Assembly: GCA_964484765.1 (NCBI GenBank)
Contig: CAZAGI010000004.1
Location: 1-64,000 of the forward strand
Length of the DNA stretch: 64,000 nucleotides
Direction: 5' to 3'
From: DSVQ01 sp964484765
GTDB lineage: Bacteria > Planctomycetota > Planctomycetia > Planctomycetales > Planctomycetaceae
Position 1 is the first letter of the stretch, and each line of letters starts with the position of its first letter. A program made the translations under genes and the position numbers. Positions 14,228-24,454 of the stretch are shown here, piece after piece. Under the pieces are notes generated by a model, which saw only the letters and a program-made list of their open reading frames with translations, was not told the origin of the DNA and searched no databases.

Positions 14228-16142
14228 GCCGAATAGTCGACGGCTTCTGATGGAGTCGCTGCAACCGCCAGATGGATGTCGGCTTGATTGGGCTGTCGGC
14301 ACCACGTACACGCTCGACCTGATGGCCCTGTTGACCGCACCCGTTGCGTTCGCATTTTCCGACTGGCAGGATCGCGATGGACGACCAACCTGCGACCCAT
14401 TGGCGTTGCTGAAAGCCGTTCGCCAGTACGCAAGTCAAATCTGTCTGTTCTGTCAGGCAGGCAAGATTCACGTGCCCAAGACGTATCAGCCTTTGCTCGC
14501 CAGTCTCGAAGAATCTGTCGTCGAGGCGAATGCCCCCCAGGGCGGTAGCTTTCATCCGAAGATGTGGTTTCTTCGCTTCGTCGCGGATGAGGATGGCAGT
14601 GTTCAGTATCGCGTCCTGTGCGTCAGTCGAAACATGACATTCGACCGCTCCTGGGACACGTTGCTGTGCTTGGAAGGCCCACTTCGAGATCGGGCCAATG
14701 CGTTCAGCAAAAACCATCCGCTGGGACAGTTCGTCGAATCCCTGCCAGGAATGAGCGTCCGACCGATGGCGACGCATTGGAAGAAGCGAATCCTGCAATT
14801 GGCCCAAGACATCCGGCGTGTTGAATTTGAGATTCCAGAGCAGTTCGAAGACATCGCCTTTTGGCCGTTAGGGATAAGCGGACCGGCTCACTTGCCATTT
14901 CCGAACCGCATGGATCGATTGTTTATCGTATCGCCGTTTGTCGGCGACGGATTGATCGAGGATCTCAAGGAGTGGCGTTCACCGACACAGCTTCTTTCAC
15001 GCGCGGAGAGTCTAGGACGTTTGGCACCGACGACATTGGCGGCCTTTGAAAAAGTCTGGGTTCTGGATGACACCGCGAATCCAGAGCCAGGTGAGGCCGA
15101 AGAAGAAGCTGAGACAGACTCGCAATTGATGGACGACAGCGAAGTCGGTCAGGATATTCCCCTCGTCGGACTCCATGCGAAAGTGTACATCGCCGAGGAA
15201 GGGTGGAACGCGAGCGTCTTCACTGGATCTGCCAATGCAACTCGTTCAGCGTTCAACCGGAACGTCGAATTCCTCGTCGAGCTTCGTGGTAAGAAAAGCC
15301 GGTGTGGGATCGCTGCGATGTTCGGTGAATCTGCTGAAGGCGATCCAAGGCGAGCATCGTGTCTCGCGGACTTGCTTCAGCCTTACGTTCCCGTCGAAGG
15401 CGAAGTCGAGGTGAATCACGATGTCGAGACCTTCGAGCGCCAGGTAGAGCAGTTAGCAAAGAGTCTGGCGGCGACCGCACCCGTAGCCGAATGCGAGCCA
15501 GGGTTGGAAGACGGGACTTTTCAATTGCGACTGACCGCAACAAAGCCGTTGAGGACAGTTCCATCGGAAGGTATTGAAGTCCGTGCCCGCCCGGTCAGCC
15601 TACCCAGCTCACAGTTCTATCCAGTCCATTTGGCTGTCTCGGGCTGGGTTGAGTTCGCGCCGATTTCACTACTGGGGCTCACGTCTTTCTTCGTCTTCGA
15701 GGTGGAATCAGTCCCCCTGAAGATCAGTCAGCAGTTCGTCCTGAATGTCCCACTGATCAACGGCCCCCCAAATCGACACGAAGCCATCCTCCGCGATCTG
15801 TTAAGCGATCGTGACCGCGTGCTTCGCTTCTTGCTGCTGCTACTGCTGGACGCCGGCGCGAGAGACCTCAGTAAACTCACCGACTCTCCAAAGAATGGCG
15901 ACAACACGTTCAGCTTTATGCACTCGATGTTTGGGGCCACACTCTTCGAATCCCTCATCAGAGCCCTTGACCGCGATCCTGAGCGACTAGAGCAGGTCAG
16001 GCAAGTCATCCTTGATCTGCGACAAACGGACGAAGGCAAGGCGCTGCTTCCGGATGATCTAGATCCAATCTGGGAGCCGATTTGGGCGGTGCGCTCGCGG
16101 CAAATTGAACGGGCGAACAAAAATCAGGACGCCGGTAAGTGA
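14220..16142 (+). CDS. phospholipase D-like protein with two HKD motifs
   Basis: This 640-residue protein carries two HKD half-sites: SFHPKMWF with CVSRNMTFD near residues 115-150, and GLHAKVYIAEEG with GSANATRSAFNRNVE near 320-355. PLD-fold proteins in defence operons cut DNA or act as helicase partners (DrmC of DISARM is one example). The ATG at 14220 is chosen because GGAGG lies 10 nt upstream; an earlier in-frame ATG at 14187 lies inside the preceding gene. The C-terminal 250 residues look like a separate beta/alpha domain. The helicase gene starts 19 bp after the stop. Confidence 0.85.
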   Translation: MLEPNSRRLLMESLQPPDGCRLDWAVGTTYTLDLMALLTAPVAFAFSDWQDRDGRPTCDPLALLKAVRQYASQICLFCQAGKIHVPKTYQPLLASLEESVVEANAPQGGSFHPKMWFLRFVADEDGSVQYRVLCVSRNMTFDRSWDTLLCLEGPLRDRANAFSKNHPLGQFVESLPGMSVRPMATHWKKRILQLAQDIRRVEFEIPEQFEDIAFWPLGISGPAHLPFPNRMDRLFIVSPFVGDGLIEDLKEWRSPTQLLSRAESLGRLAPTTLAAFEKVWVLDDTANPEPGEAEEEAETDSQLMDDSEVGQDIPLVGLHAKVYIAEEGWNASVFTGSANATRSAFNRNVEFLVELRGKKSRCGIAAMFGESAEGDPRRASCLADLLQPYVPVEGEVEVNHDVETFERQVEQLAKSLAATAPVAECEPGLEDGTFQLRLTATKPLRTVPSEGIEVRARPVSLPSSQFYPVHLAVSGWVEFAPISLLGLTSFFVFEVESVPLKISQQFVLNVPLINGPPNRHEAILRDLLSDRDRVLRFLLLLLLDAGARDLSKLTDSPKNGDNTFSFMHSMFGATLFESLIRALDRDPERLEQVRQVILDLRQTDEGKALLPDDLDPIWEPIWAVRSRQIERANKNQDAGK

Positions 16143-16161
16143 GAAACCCACTGAGCAACAC

Positions 16162-19100
16162 ATGAACCAAGCGAGACCGGATACACAGTTGATCCTTGAT
16201 GGACTCAAGGACTTTCAACGGGACACCGTCGAATACGTCTTTCGACGCCTGTACCTCGACGACGACTGCGCACGGCGGTTTCTTGTGGCCGATGAAGTCG
16301 GGCTGGGAAAAACGCTTGTCGCCCGAGGAGTGATTGCCAAGACCATTGATCATCTTTGGGATCGAACAAAGCGGATCGACATTGTGTACGTCTGCTCAAA
16401 TGCGGATATCGCACGTCAGAATATTCAGCGGCTGAATGTCACTGGTCGGGATGATGTCTCGCACGCTTCACGCATCACGCTCTTGCCGCTTCGACTGTCC
16501 AAGATGGATTCGCGGCTGAATTTCGTTTCCTTCACACCGGGAACATCCTTCGATCTGAAAAGCAGTGGCGGAATCGCCGAGGAGCGTGCGCTGTTGTATT
16601 GGTTGCTTCGAGAGCCCTGGTCCCTGGACTCTCCGATTTCATACCGTCCGTTTGAGGGCTGGTCGGAACCAAATGGGTTTCAGTATTGGCTTAACAGGGT
16701 CGGGGTCGAAGTTGCGGGCGGACAGCTTCATCAGGAAATGGCACATGCTTTTGTCTCCAAGGTGAACCAGAAGCGTAGCCTGAGGAAGACGTTCAACCAA
16801 CTTGTGGATGAAATGCCACCACGTGCCAAGATCCCCGAAGCATTACGACGCCGCTGTTTGGATTGGATCAGCGAACTGCGTCGTATTCTCGCCGAGACGT
16901 GCCTCCATTGGCTGGAGCCCGATCTCATCATTTTGGATGAGTTCCAGCGATTCAAGCATTTGCTTCAAGGGGGCACGGATAACGCAACCGAAGCAGCGCA
17001 ATTGGCCGAGCACCTGTTTAGTTTTCAGCAGCAGGCTGAAGGCCCAGAGACAGCTGCGCGAGTCTTGTTGCTGTCGGCAACGCCGTACAAGATGTACACA
17101 CAGAGTCAGGAAGCAGCGCAGGATGACCATTACGAAGATTTTCAGACCACGCTGGATTTTCTGTTGCAGGACGAGTCTTGTCGCCATCGGTTCCGGAGCA
17201 TCCTGACAGAGTACCGGCATGAGCTGTTTCGAGTCGCAGACCAAGGTGTTGAGAATCTGACTCGCGTTAAGACCCGGCTCGAAGAAGTGCTGCGTCAAGT
17301 CATGGTTCGCACCGAGCGACTTGCACTCAAAGCGGACCGAAACGGGATGCTCGTTGAGGTTCCCGCAAGCGAGGTAATTCTCCGACCGGCCGATATTCTC
17401 CACTACCTGGGCCTTCAGCGCGTTGCGAAGCATCTTGGTCATGACGATGTGCTGGAGTATTGGAAATCCTCTCCTTACCTTCTCAACTTCATGGAGAACT
17501 ATGACTTCAAGCACAAGTTGAAGAGGGCGGTTGACGGCCAGGAGGACGCCGAATTGGCTCGTTGCGTGAAGTCGATTGGGTCTGGCTTGCTGGAAAAGGA
17601 TGAGATTGAGAAGTACCAACGACTTGACCCAGCCAACGCACGTTTAAGATCGCTTCACCACGACACGATCGGTCGTGAAGCATGGAAACTATTGTGGATA
17701 CCACCGTCGTTGCCTTACTACCAAGGTTCTGGCCCATTTGCCTCACCTGACCTCACGCGATTCACAAAACGGCTGGTGTTTTCATCGTGGCGAGTTGTGC
17801 CGAAGGCGATTGCCAGTGTTCTTAGCTACGAGGCAGAACGCTGCATGATGCAGCGATACCGAAGAAAAGTTCTGAACACGGCTGAATCGAGAAAACTCCG
17901 GCGAGCACTGCTTCGCTTTACATTTAGCAAAGGCCGTCCAACGGGGATGCCAGCCCTTGGAATAGTTTATCCGTGCCGTGTCTTTGCAGACCATTTCGAC
18001 CCTCTGCGGCTTGGTCGCGAACTCAAGCAGTCAGGGCAGCCAGTCACTGCGGAGTACCTTCGGGACGAATGTTCCCGGAAACTTGAGCAGATGCTTCGCC
18101 CCATCGTTGACCGTCTTGCCGATCACGATCAACCGACGGATGAACGATGGTATTGGGCCGCACCACTTCTCTTGGATAAGGAATCGGATGGCTCGAAGGT
18201 CAATGCGTGGTTCCGCCAACCGGACCTTGCACGGATTTGGAGTGGCGACAAGCTCTCGGGCGATAATGATGCGGCTGTAGGCTGGTCTCGGCACGTCCAT
18301 CTGGCAAGCCAGATGGTCGAAGGCACTGAGAGACTTGGACGACCGCCTGAAGATTTGGCAAATGTTCTCTCGGTCTTGGCACTCGCTGGCCCCGGTACTG
18401 CGGCACTTCGAGCGATGGAGCGAATCTTGCCTACTCAGAAGAACAACGATGGAATTGACATCCGCACGTATGCTGGCCCGCTCGCGCACTCCTTCTTGCA
18501 CCTGTTCAATCTTCCTGAAGTCATGTACCTGCTTCGAGACCGCAATAAAGAGGTTCCCTATTGGCAGTCGGTTCTCGATTACTGCCTGGCTGGAAACCTT
18601 CAGGCTGTGATGGATGAGTATGCCCACATCCTTGTCGAGTCTCTTGGTCTGATTGGCGCAGACAGGTCCAGCATCGCCGCCGCAGTGTCTAAAACGATTT
18701 CAGACTCTCTGACTCTCAGAACGTCGACCGCAAAGGCAGACATCGTCAGGGCAAACCAACGCCGCGTACGCATTGATGACGGCGACGCAATCCGAATTCG
18801 GACCCGCTTTGCGATGCGATTCGGCGATCAAGATGCCGAGGACGGAGCTGAACCGACGCGGGCAGATAGCGTTCGCGCGGCATTCAATTCTCCATTCTGG
18901 CCATTCGTTTTAGCGTCAACATCCGTTGGCCAAGAAGGGCTTGATTTTCATCCCTATTGCCACGCAGTGGTCCACTGGAACCTTCCATCGAATCCCGTCG
19001 ACCTTGAGCAACGGGAGGGACGAGTCCATCGATACAAGGGGCACGCTCTGAGAAAGAACATCGCAGCTGAGTTTTCAGATGCCTCAGACAATGAGGCAAC

Positions 19101-19428
19101 CGATCCATGGACGGAAATGTTTGACACGGCAAGATCAAGTCGAGGCGATGGTGAGAACGATCTTTTTCCCTTCTGGATCGCCCCAAATGGAGAAGCCAAG
19201 ATCGAACGTCATGTACCGACCCTGCCACACAGTCGAGAGCTGATCCAGAAGGCCAATCTTGGCCGGTCTCTGGTCCTGTACCGCATGGTCTTTGGCCAGA
19301 ATCGTCAGGAAGACCTCGTCGACTACCTGGCGAGTCACCTTCCCCCTGATCAGGTCGAGACAACTGTTGAACTGTGTCGAGTGGACCTTTCTCCGCCCAG
19401 GACGACAGCTGGGTACAAGATGTCGTGA
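16162..19428 (+). CDS. SF2 helicase (SNF2/DrmD-like)
   Basis: This 1,088-residue protein is an ATP-driven DNA translocase. Motifs in order: Q-like FQRDTVEYV, Walker A DEVGLGKT (about 50), DEFQ box in IILDEFQRF (about 270), motif III LLLSATPYK (about 320), and C-terminal motifs V and VI in STSVGQEGLDF and QREGRVHRYKG (about 940-980). The long middle insertion is typical of the large helicases in DISARM-like systems. The ATG at 16162 follows the PLD stop directly and precedes the conserved region; the ATG at 16105 lies inside the PLD gene. It closes the operon. Confidence 0.88.
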   Translation: MNQARPDTQLILDGLKDFQRDTVEYVFRRLYLDDDCARRFLVADEVGLGKTLVARGVIAKTIDHLWDRTKRIDIVYVCSNADIARQNIQRLNVTGRDDVSHASRITLLPLRLSKMDSRLNFVSFTPGTSFDLKSSGGIAEERALLYWLLREPWSLDSPISYRPFEGWSEPNGFQYWLNRVGVEVAGGQLHQEMAHAFVSKVNQKRSLRKTFNQLVDEMPPRAKIPEALRRRCLDWISELRRILAETCLHWLEPDLIILDEFQRFKHLLQGGTDNATEAAQLAEHLFSFQQQAEGPETAARVLLLSATPYKMYTQSQEAAQDDHYEDFQTTLDFLLQDESCRHRFRSILTEYRHELFRVADQGVENLTRVKTRLEEVLRQVMVRTERLALKADRNGMLVEVPASEVILRPADILHYLGLQRVAKHLGHDDVLEYWKSSPYLLNFMENYDFKHKLKRAVDGQEDAELARCVKSIGSGLLEKDEIEKYQRLDPANARLRSLHHDTIGREAWKLLWIPPSLPYYQGSGPFASPDLTRFTKRLVFSSWRVVPKAIASVLSYEAERCMMQRYRRKVLNTAESRKLRRALLRFTFSKGRPTGMPALGIVYPCRVFADHFDPLRLGRELKQSGQPVTAEYLRDECSRKLEQMLRPIVDRLADHDQPTDERWYWAAPLLLDKESDGSKVNAWFRQPDLARIWSGDKLSGDNDAAVGWSRHVHLASQMVEGTERLGRPPEDLANVLSVLALAGPGTAALRAMERILPTQKNNDGIDIRTYAGPLAHSFLHLFNLPEVMYLLRDRNKEVPYWQSVLDYCLAGNLQAVMDEYAHILVESLGLIGADRSSIAAAVSKTISDSLTLRTSTAKADIVRANQRRVRIDDGDAIRIRTRFAMRFGDQDAEDGAEPTRADSVRAAFNSPFWPFVLASTSVGQEGLDFHPYCHAVVHWNLPSNPVDLEQREGRVHRYKGHALRKNIAAEFSDASDNEATDPWTEMFDTARSSRGDGENDLFPFWIAPNGEAKIERHVPTLPHSRELIQKANLGRSLVLYRMVFGQNRQEDLVDYLASHLPPDQVETTVELCRVDLSPPRTTAGYKMS

Positions 19429-20163
19429 TTGAAAGAACACGAGCCTTTCTTCCAGCGTTCCCGGCTCGCCAGTTGGCTGCTGGTTCCGTACCTGGCTTGG
19501 GTGAGCTTTGCCGCAGTGCTCAACTTTGCGATCTGGCGGCTAAACTGATCAGTGTTACCCAGCCGCCCCAACCAGTGGTTTTCGTTCCACACAGAACTTC
19601 TCTGGCTGGGGGAAGCGCCCAGAACTTGCAGCGGCTGGGGGCGCGAGAAAACTCCCGAAAAAGTTGGCGGGTGATCCCAACCGGGCTTGATATCTCTTCG
19701 CTTTGATGGAGATACTATCAGACACTGAGGAACTACAAGCTCCTCGGTTGCGGCTACAAGCCGCATGCTTTGGGTCCAGCTCTCCTTACCGACCAATTGA
19801 GCTGTTCCCCCAAGGCCGACGACTGCGGTTGTCAGTGAGCCGACGCTCCCCGATTGTTGATGTGGTTGCCTCTAGGGCACGCTCCTCGGGTTGGCTTGCT
19901 GTGATCCGCTTGGCCACCGTTGCATGGGTGGCGTACCGCAGAACTGGCTTGGTGTGCTTACGGGCAGCTGTCCATTAGCCGACCTCGCGAGGGTTTTCCC
20001 CAACGACGAATTCGTCCGGGATTCCACTGCGCCCACCAAGTCACCGGCTTTCCGCCCATGAGGTGCGGATCAACGACCAGACCACGACGGTCTTTCTGGC
20101 GGATCGCAAAACGCTCGCGATTCGCCAGTTACGCCACAACACCGCGTTTTCTGGAGAGTCTTC
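19429..20163. other. 735-bp gap after the defence operon
   Basis: No convincing gene is seen. The short open frames here lack codon structure or family motifs. The stretch 20060-20163 reads like the end of a degraded gene (frame with DQTTTVFLADRKTLAIRQLRH), which I cannot identify. The gap should contain the promoter of the gene at 20164. Confidence 0.4.
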
Positions 20164-21306
20164 ATGTCAATCACGACCAACATTCAATGGTGCGATAGCA
20201 CAATCAACTTCATCATGGGCTGTCTCGGCTGCGAGCTGTACCCAACCCCGGAGAAGCTCTTGGCAGCGATTGATCGCGCCTGCCTTTTGGCGGGGATTTC
20301 GGGCTGGACAAAGGGGACCGCGAAGTCGCTCTTCGGCGAAGTATTGGCACAGGTCTGGGCCACGCTCGAAGAATCGGAGACCGGACCGGGCGAGGGGCAC
20401 CAGAACGGCCTGTCCACCACCAACCTGCGGCACCTGCGAAAGCGAATGAAACGCCGAGCTTCGGAGCTGTTCTCCACAAAGGCAGGCCGTCTCATCCAGG
20501 CCACAATCGAGAAGAGCCTGAAATGCTATGCCGCCCAACTCCACGCGAATCGGGGCTTCGACCTTCTGAATCCCCAGCGCAAGGTCAACAAGGGCTACGC
20601 CCCGACCTTCGAGACGATCACCCTGTTTCCCGGTCGCACGGAAACTGCGGCCCACTGGTCTGACCTGACCGGGATCGAGCGGGACGAGAAGCCGTGGCTG
20701 AATGGATTGCCGCGACTGATCTTCGTGTCGGACATGGGTGACGCCTTCTCTCGCAAGCAGGACTTCGAGTTTTTGCGAAGCGAGATGGCAGCGTTCCAGA
20801 CTCCGGAAGGTCAGCGGCATCTCTGGCTGTGGCTGACCAAGCGCCCCGATGTGATGCGGCAGTTTGTCGACAGCATCGGTGGTTTCCCGGCCAACGTCTG
20901 TGCAATGACGACGGTCACTTCCGCCAAGACGCTGTCCCGAGTGGATGCCTTGCGTGAGGTGAATGCGGCAGTTCGAGGGTTGTCTCTGGAACCGCTCTGG
21001 GAACCCCTCGCAGACAAGATCGACCTGACCGGGATTGACTGGGTCATCGTCGGTGGCGAGAGCGGTGCGAGGGCCAACGTGGAGTTGTTCCCCGTGGAGT
21101 GGGCCATCGAGCTGCGGGATCGCTGCCGTGAGGAAGGCGTGGATTTCTTCCTGAAGCAGCTCGGCCGTCGTCCAAGCCTCCAGGGAAACGAGTTCAAGCT
21201 GCGGCATCAGCACGGCGGTGACTGGTCCGAATGGACACGCGACCTGCGGGTCCGGGAGATGCCGGAATACTTCTACAGCTACGCGAAGCAGATCGTAAAG
21301 GCGTAG
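20164..21306 (+). CDS. phage Gp37/Gp68-type (DUF5131-like) protein
   Basis: This 380-residue protein begins with NIQWCDSTINFIMGCLGCELYP, a cysteine cluster typical of the Gp37/Gp68 family, whose members resemble radical-SAM proteins. Other family-like stretches are RLIFVSDMGDAF, LWLTKRPDVM, TVTSAKTLSRVDALR, WVIVGGESGA and FFLKQLGRR. The biochemical role of the family is unsettled. Members often sit beside a three-Cys-motif partner protein in phages and defence islands; I see no such partner here. Its position between the helicase operon and a serine recombinase fits island cargo. Confidence 0.8.
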   Translation: MSITTNIQWCDSTINFIMGCLGCELYPTPEKLLAAIDRACLLAGISGWTKGTAKSLFGEVLAQVWATLEESETGPGEGHQNGLSTTNLRHLRKRMKRRASELFSTKAGRLIQATIEKSLKCYAAQLHANRGFDLLNPQRKVNKGYAPTFETITLFPGRTETAAHWSDLTGIERDEKPWLNGLPRLIFVSDMGDAFSRKQDFEFLRSEMAAFQTPEGQRHLWLWLTKRPDVMRQFVDSIGGFPANVCAMTTVTSAKTLSRVDALREVNAAVRGLSLEPLWEPLADKIDLTGIDWVIVGGESGARANVELFPVEWAIELRDRCREEGVDFFLKQLGRRPSLQGNEFKLRHQHGGDWSEWTRDLRVREMPEYFYSYAKQIVKA

Positions 21307-21545
21307 AGCCGCAACCAATCGACCCTGACCCGTTTAGCGGCTCACCAAGAGGGAGTGCCCACCTTTTCCGACCGGCGGACTCACGACGAGCCCGCCGGTC
21401 ATTGAGGGGCTTGAGGGGAGCGAGTCAGGGACACAGCTCAAGTGACCAGCACTCACGCCGAGCGAGGTAGACGTACAATACGTCTGCCTCGACGGCGGCG
21501 GGCCACTTGATCGCTACCTGTTTCCCCGAAACTTGGACCTGAATC

Positions 21546-22169
21546 ATGATCAGAACCCGCGAACACCTGGCCTGGCACGTTGCCGGGCATGCCTATGCGG
21601 CGACGATGTGGGGCTTTCCGGTTCACAAGCTGTCGCTGGACGGTTTCACCGAAGCCGACCTTGCTGATCGCGGCGACGCCCAGTGCCTCGAACCTTGCAC
21701 GATGATCTGCATTCCGGAATGGACGGCGATACCCGGCCCGCACGCCTTCGCGAGAGTGCATGAAGCCCTGCTGTCGATGGCGATTGCTGGTCCCGCCGTC
21801 GAACTCCTGCACCGCGAAATCCCCTGCGTGGTCCCGAACGTCGAGCAGTTCACGGACGACTGGACTCAGGCATTGAAAGCGGCAGAGAGCCTGTGGCCGG
21901 ATGAGGACCTGCGGAGGTTCAATCTTGACCGGTGTGTCAACAACAGCATGGCCGTCGATTTTTCTGGATGGTCGGGCGCGTTCTACGAGGTGGTCGTTGG
22001 GCAACTCCTTAATCAAGGCGTGATGACCGGCAGCGAAGTGCAAGCCGCCTGGGATCAGATGAAGGCCCGTAAAGCGGACTACGAGAGACGGCAAGCAAGG
22101 ACGCGCTCTCGCTCCGGACTGTTCGAGTGGCGTGAACCTGAGTGGCAGTCATCCGACTCTTTGGTCTGA
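21546..22169 (+). CDS. M41 (FtsH protease)-like protein with lost catalytic Glu
   Basis: This 207-residue protein starts with LAWHVAGHAYAA, which aligns with the HEAGHA zinc-protease motif of FtsH-type M41 peptidases, but the catalytic Glu is Val. The following MAIAGPAVELL also fits the M41 helix. No AAA domain or membrane segment is present, so it is a stand-alone and probably inactive domain, perhaps a binding protein. It lies between the Gp37/Gp68 gene and the serine recombinase, all on the plus strand, and is likely cargo of the same element. Confidence 0.55.
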   Translation: MIRTREHLAWHVAGHAYAATMWGFPVHKLSLDGFTEADLADRGDAQCLEPCTMICIPEWTAIPGPHAFARVHEALLSMAIAGPAVELLHREIPCVVPNVEQFTDDWTQALKAAESLWPDEDLRRFNLDRCVNNSMAVDFSGWSGAFYEVVVGQLLNQGVMTGSEVQAAWDQMKARKADYERRQARTRSRSGLFEWREPEWQSSDSLV

Positions 22170-22234
22170 TGACTATCGATATCGTGGTGGTGCATCGGGT
22201 ATGATGATGGTCAGGAATAGAAAGGGGATGTGCT

Positions 22235-23857
22235 GTGCGACGTGACCACTCTGCCAAACCATCGACGGCTGTCATTTACGCCCGAGTCTCGTCTGACGAG
22301 CAGGAGAAGGAAGGCTTTTCCATCCCCGCCCAGCAAAAGCTGCTGACGAAGTACGCGGCGGAGAATGGGATCAGCATTGTCGAGGAGTACATCGACGTTG
22401 AGACTGCGAAGGCAGCGGGCCGTACAGGCTTCAACGAAATGGTGGAGTTCTTCGAACGGCAGGCCAAGATAAAGGACGAAGAGCGGCGGTGCCGAACGAT
22501 CCTAGTCGAGAAAACCGACCGGCTGTATCGAAACCTTAAAGACTACGTGACCCTGGACGAGTTACGAGTCGACATCCACTTCGTGAAAGAGAACGTCGTC
22601 CTTTCACCCGACTCGCACTCGTCTGAGCGGTTCATGCACGGCATCAAGGTGCTGATGGCGCGCCAGTACGTCGACAACCTCAGTGAGGAAGTCAAAAAAG
22701 GGATGTTGGAAAAGGCCGAACAGGGCATTTGGCCAAGCCGGGCCCCGATCGGTTACATCAACGTGGAACGAGCCGATGGCAAGAAGGTGATTGTCCCCGA
22801 TCCTGAGTGTGCGGAGATCATCACCCGGATGTTCGAGAACTACGCCAAAGGGACGCTCTCGCTCGAAGAGGTCGGGGAACTGGCAATGGCGGAAGGTTTG
22901 CCCTTGAAGCGGGAGGGGAATTTCCGGGCCGTCGTCCAGTACGTGCTCAGAAATCCGATTTACACTGGCGACTTTCAATTCAAGGGCAAGATTTACCGTG
23001 GAATCCACCAGCCACTCGTCTCGCGGGAGTGCTGGAAGAAGGTCCAGGAGAAAATGGCGGAGCGACGCCAGCGGAATACGCGAAAGCCCAAGAACCGTGA
23101 ATCGTTTGCTTTTGCTCGTTTGATTGCGTGCGGCCATTGCGGCTGTTCGCTGGTCGGTGAGCGGAAGAAGGGGAAGTACGTGTACTACCACTGCACGTAC
23201 TATCGCGGACGATGCGAAGAACCCTACGTGCGGGAGGAGGTCTTGGAGGAGAAGTTCTCCGAACTCCTGCGGGGCCTCCGTTTTGACGGCGAGGTGCTCG
23301 ACTGGATGCGGCGAGCCCTACGGGAGAGCCAAGCCGACGAACAGCGATACCGGGAAGAGGCGGTTCAGCGGCTCCAGGCTGATTACAACCGGCTCCAGCG
23401 TCGCATCGACATCATGTACGTGGACAAGCTCGACGGTCGCATCGACGCCCGCTTTTTCGACCAGAAACAGGCAGAGTGGCGAGACGAACAGAATCGGCTG
23501 ATGGACTCGATTGCCGAGCATCAGCAAGCCAATGAAAGCTACATCTCAGAGGGCGTCATGCTCTTGGAACTGGCGAACCGGGCCAGCGAGTTGTTCGACC
23601 GCCAGCCAGCGAGTGAGAAACGCCGTTTGCTGGATTTTGTGCTCTCGAACTGCACCTGGAAGGACGGCGAACTGACCCCAGTTTTTCGCCAACCCTTTGA
23701 CATGATTGCGGATATGGCGACAGCATGCGCAACAAAAAAGGTCGCCGGAGACGTGTCCGGCGACCTCTGTCAAAATGAGCTCCCCGTGCACAACCCATTT
23801 ACGAACCATTCTCTGTTTTTGCTCGGCCATAAGTCATTGAATCGAAGCTGCTTGTAA
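22235..23857 (+). CDS. large serine recombinase, C-terminus fused to IS sequence
   Basis: This site-specific recombinase probably moved the surrounding island. The N-terminal resolvase domain starts with AVIYARVSSDEQEKEGFS (catalytic Ser in RVSS). A recombinase domain (PIGYINVE, VLRNPIYTGDF) follows, then a zinc ribbon (CGHCGCSL) and a coiled coil (about 365-425). A GTG at 22235 is the start; no better ATG is in frame. From 23780 the frame runs into the left end of an IS copy, so the last 26 or so residues are foreign and the native end may be missing. At 540 residues the conserved domains are complete, so activity may be retained. Confidence 0.85.
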   Translation: MRRDHSAKPSTAVIYARVSSDEQEKEGFSIPAQQKLLTKYAAENGISIVEEYIDVETAKAAGRTGFNEMVEFFERQAKIKDEERRCRTILVEKTDRLYRNLKDYVTLDELRVDIHFVKENVVLSPDSHSSERFMHGIKVLMARQYVDNLSEEVKKGMLEKAEQGIWPSRAPIGYINVERADGKKVIVPDPECAEIITRMFENYAKGTLSLEEVGELAMAEGLPLKREGNFRAVVQYVLRNPIYTGDFQFKGKIYRGIHQPLVSRECWKKVQEKMAERRQRNTRKPKNRESFAFARLIACGHCGCSLVGERKKGKYVYYHCTYYRGRCEEPYVREEVLEEKFSELLRGLRFDGEVLDWMRRALRESQADEQRYREEAVQRLQADYNRLQRRIDIMYVDKLDGRIDARFFDQKQAEWRDEQNRLMDSIAEHQQANESYISEGVMLLELANRASELFDRQPASEKRRLLDFVLSNCTWKDGELTPVFRQPFDMIADMATACATKKVAGDVSGDLCQNELPVHNPFTNHSLFLLGHKSLNRSCL

Positions 23858-24403
23858 ATTCCCGTCTGGTTCGGGGGGGAGCGCGAATCAACGGTTTACG
23901 AACTTCTCGTGGCTTCCGGTTAACAGAAATGGAGAGCGCGGCGAGAATGCGCGCGCATTCTCTATTTCCGCTTTCGGGTGGCACGGCACGATCCGCATGA
24001 CCGGCCGCGTTCGACGATCAATCGGTCGATAGGCCGAAACTCGTCTGTACGAAGGCCACTGCCGTGGTGCAAAAAGGAGGCCATCTCCTGTGTAGCCAAT
24101 GATTTCCAGATTGTACTCCGATGAAGAACCTCTACCAGCGTTTGTTGCTGCTGATTGCCGGCGTGACCCAGCGGGAGCTGGCTCGCCACGTCCGTTACTT
24201 GAAGATCGAGAACGAAATCCTCCGCAGCAAGCTTCCGAAGCGGGTTCCGGTGGCGCCGAAGGAACAGCACCGGCTGGTGAAGTTCGGGGCGAAGCTGGGC
24301 AGGGCACTCGGCGAGCTGGTCACAATCGTGCATCCCGATACTTTACGACGGTGGATCCGGGAATCTAAGGCGTCGGCCAAGAAGAAACCCGTCCTGAGAG
24401 GTC
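23780..24403 (+). mobile_element. IS copy truncated by an IS3-family insertion
   Basis: It has the full left end shared with 4415 and 33457 and the first 95 or so codons of the transposase. Similarity stops exactly where the inverted repeat of the IS3-family element begins. The missing transposase half does not resume after 25682, so the nested insertion was accompanied by a deletion. Confidence 0.8.
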
Positions 24404-24447
24404 TGAAGTGGACCCCGAAATTCGGACCACGGAGCGGGGTTTCTTAG
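24121..24447 (+). pseudogene. 5' fragment of the rve-type IS transposase
   Basis: The frame encodes MKNLYQRLLLLIAGVTQREL and about 95 family residues, then runs into the IS3-family element and stops. The DDE core is absent, so this copy cannot transpose by itself. It is otherwise close to the intact gene at 33801. Confidence 0.85.
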
Positions 24448-24454
24448 ATGGTGG

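Noticed and set aside
10781..19428. Complete DISARM or BREX system
   Set aside because: No drmB-like DUF1998 protein, methyltransferase or PglZ is present near the helicase and PLD genes.
19350..19796. 148-codon minus-strand frame after the helicase
   Set aside because: It overlaps the helicase end, has no motif and no ribosome site.
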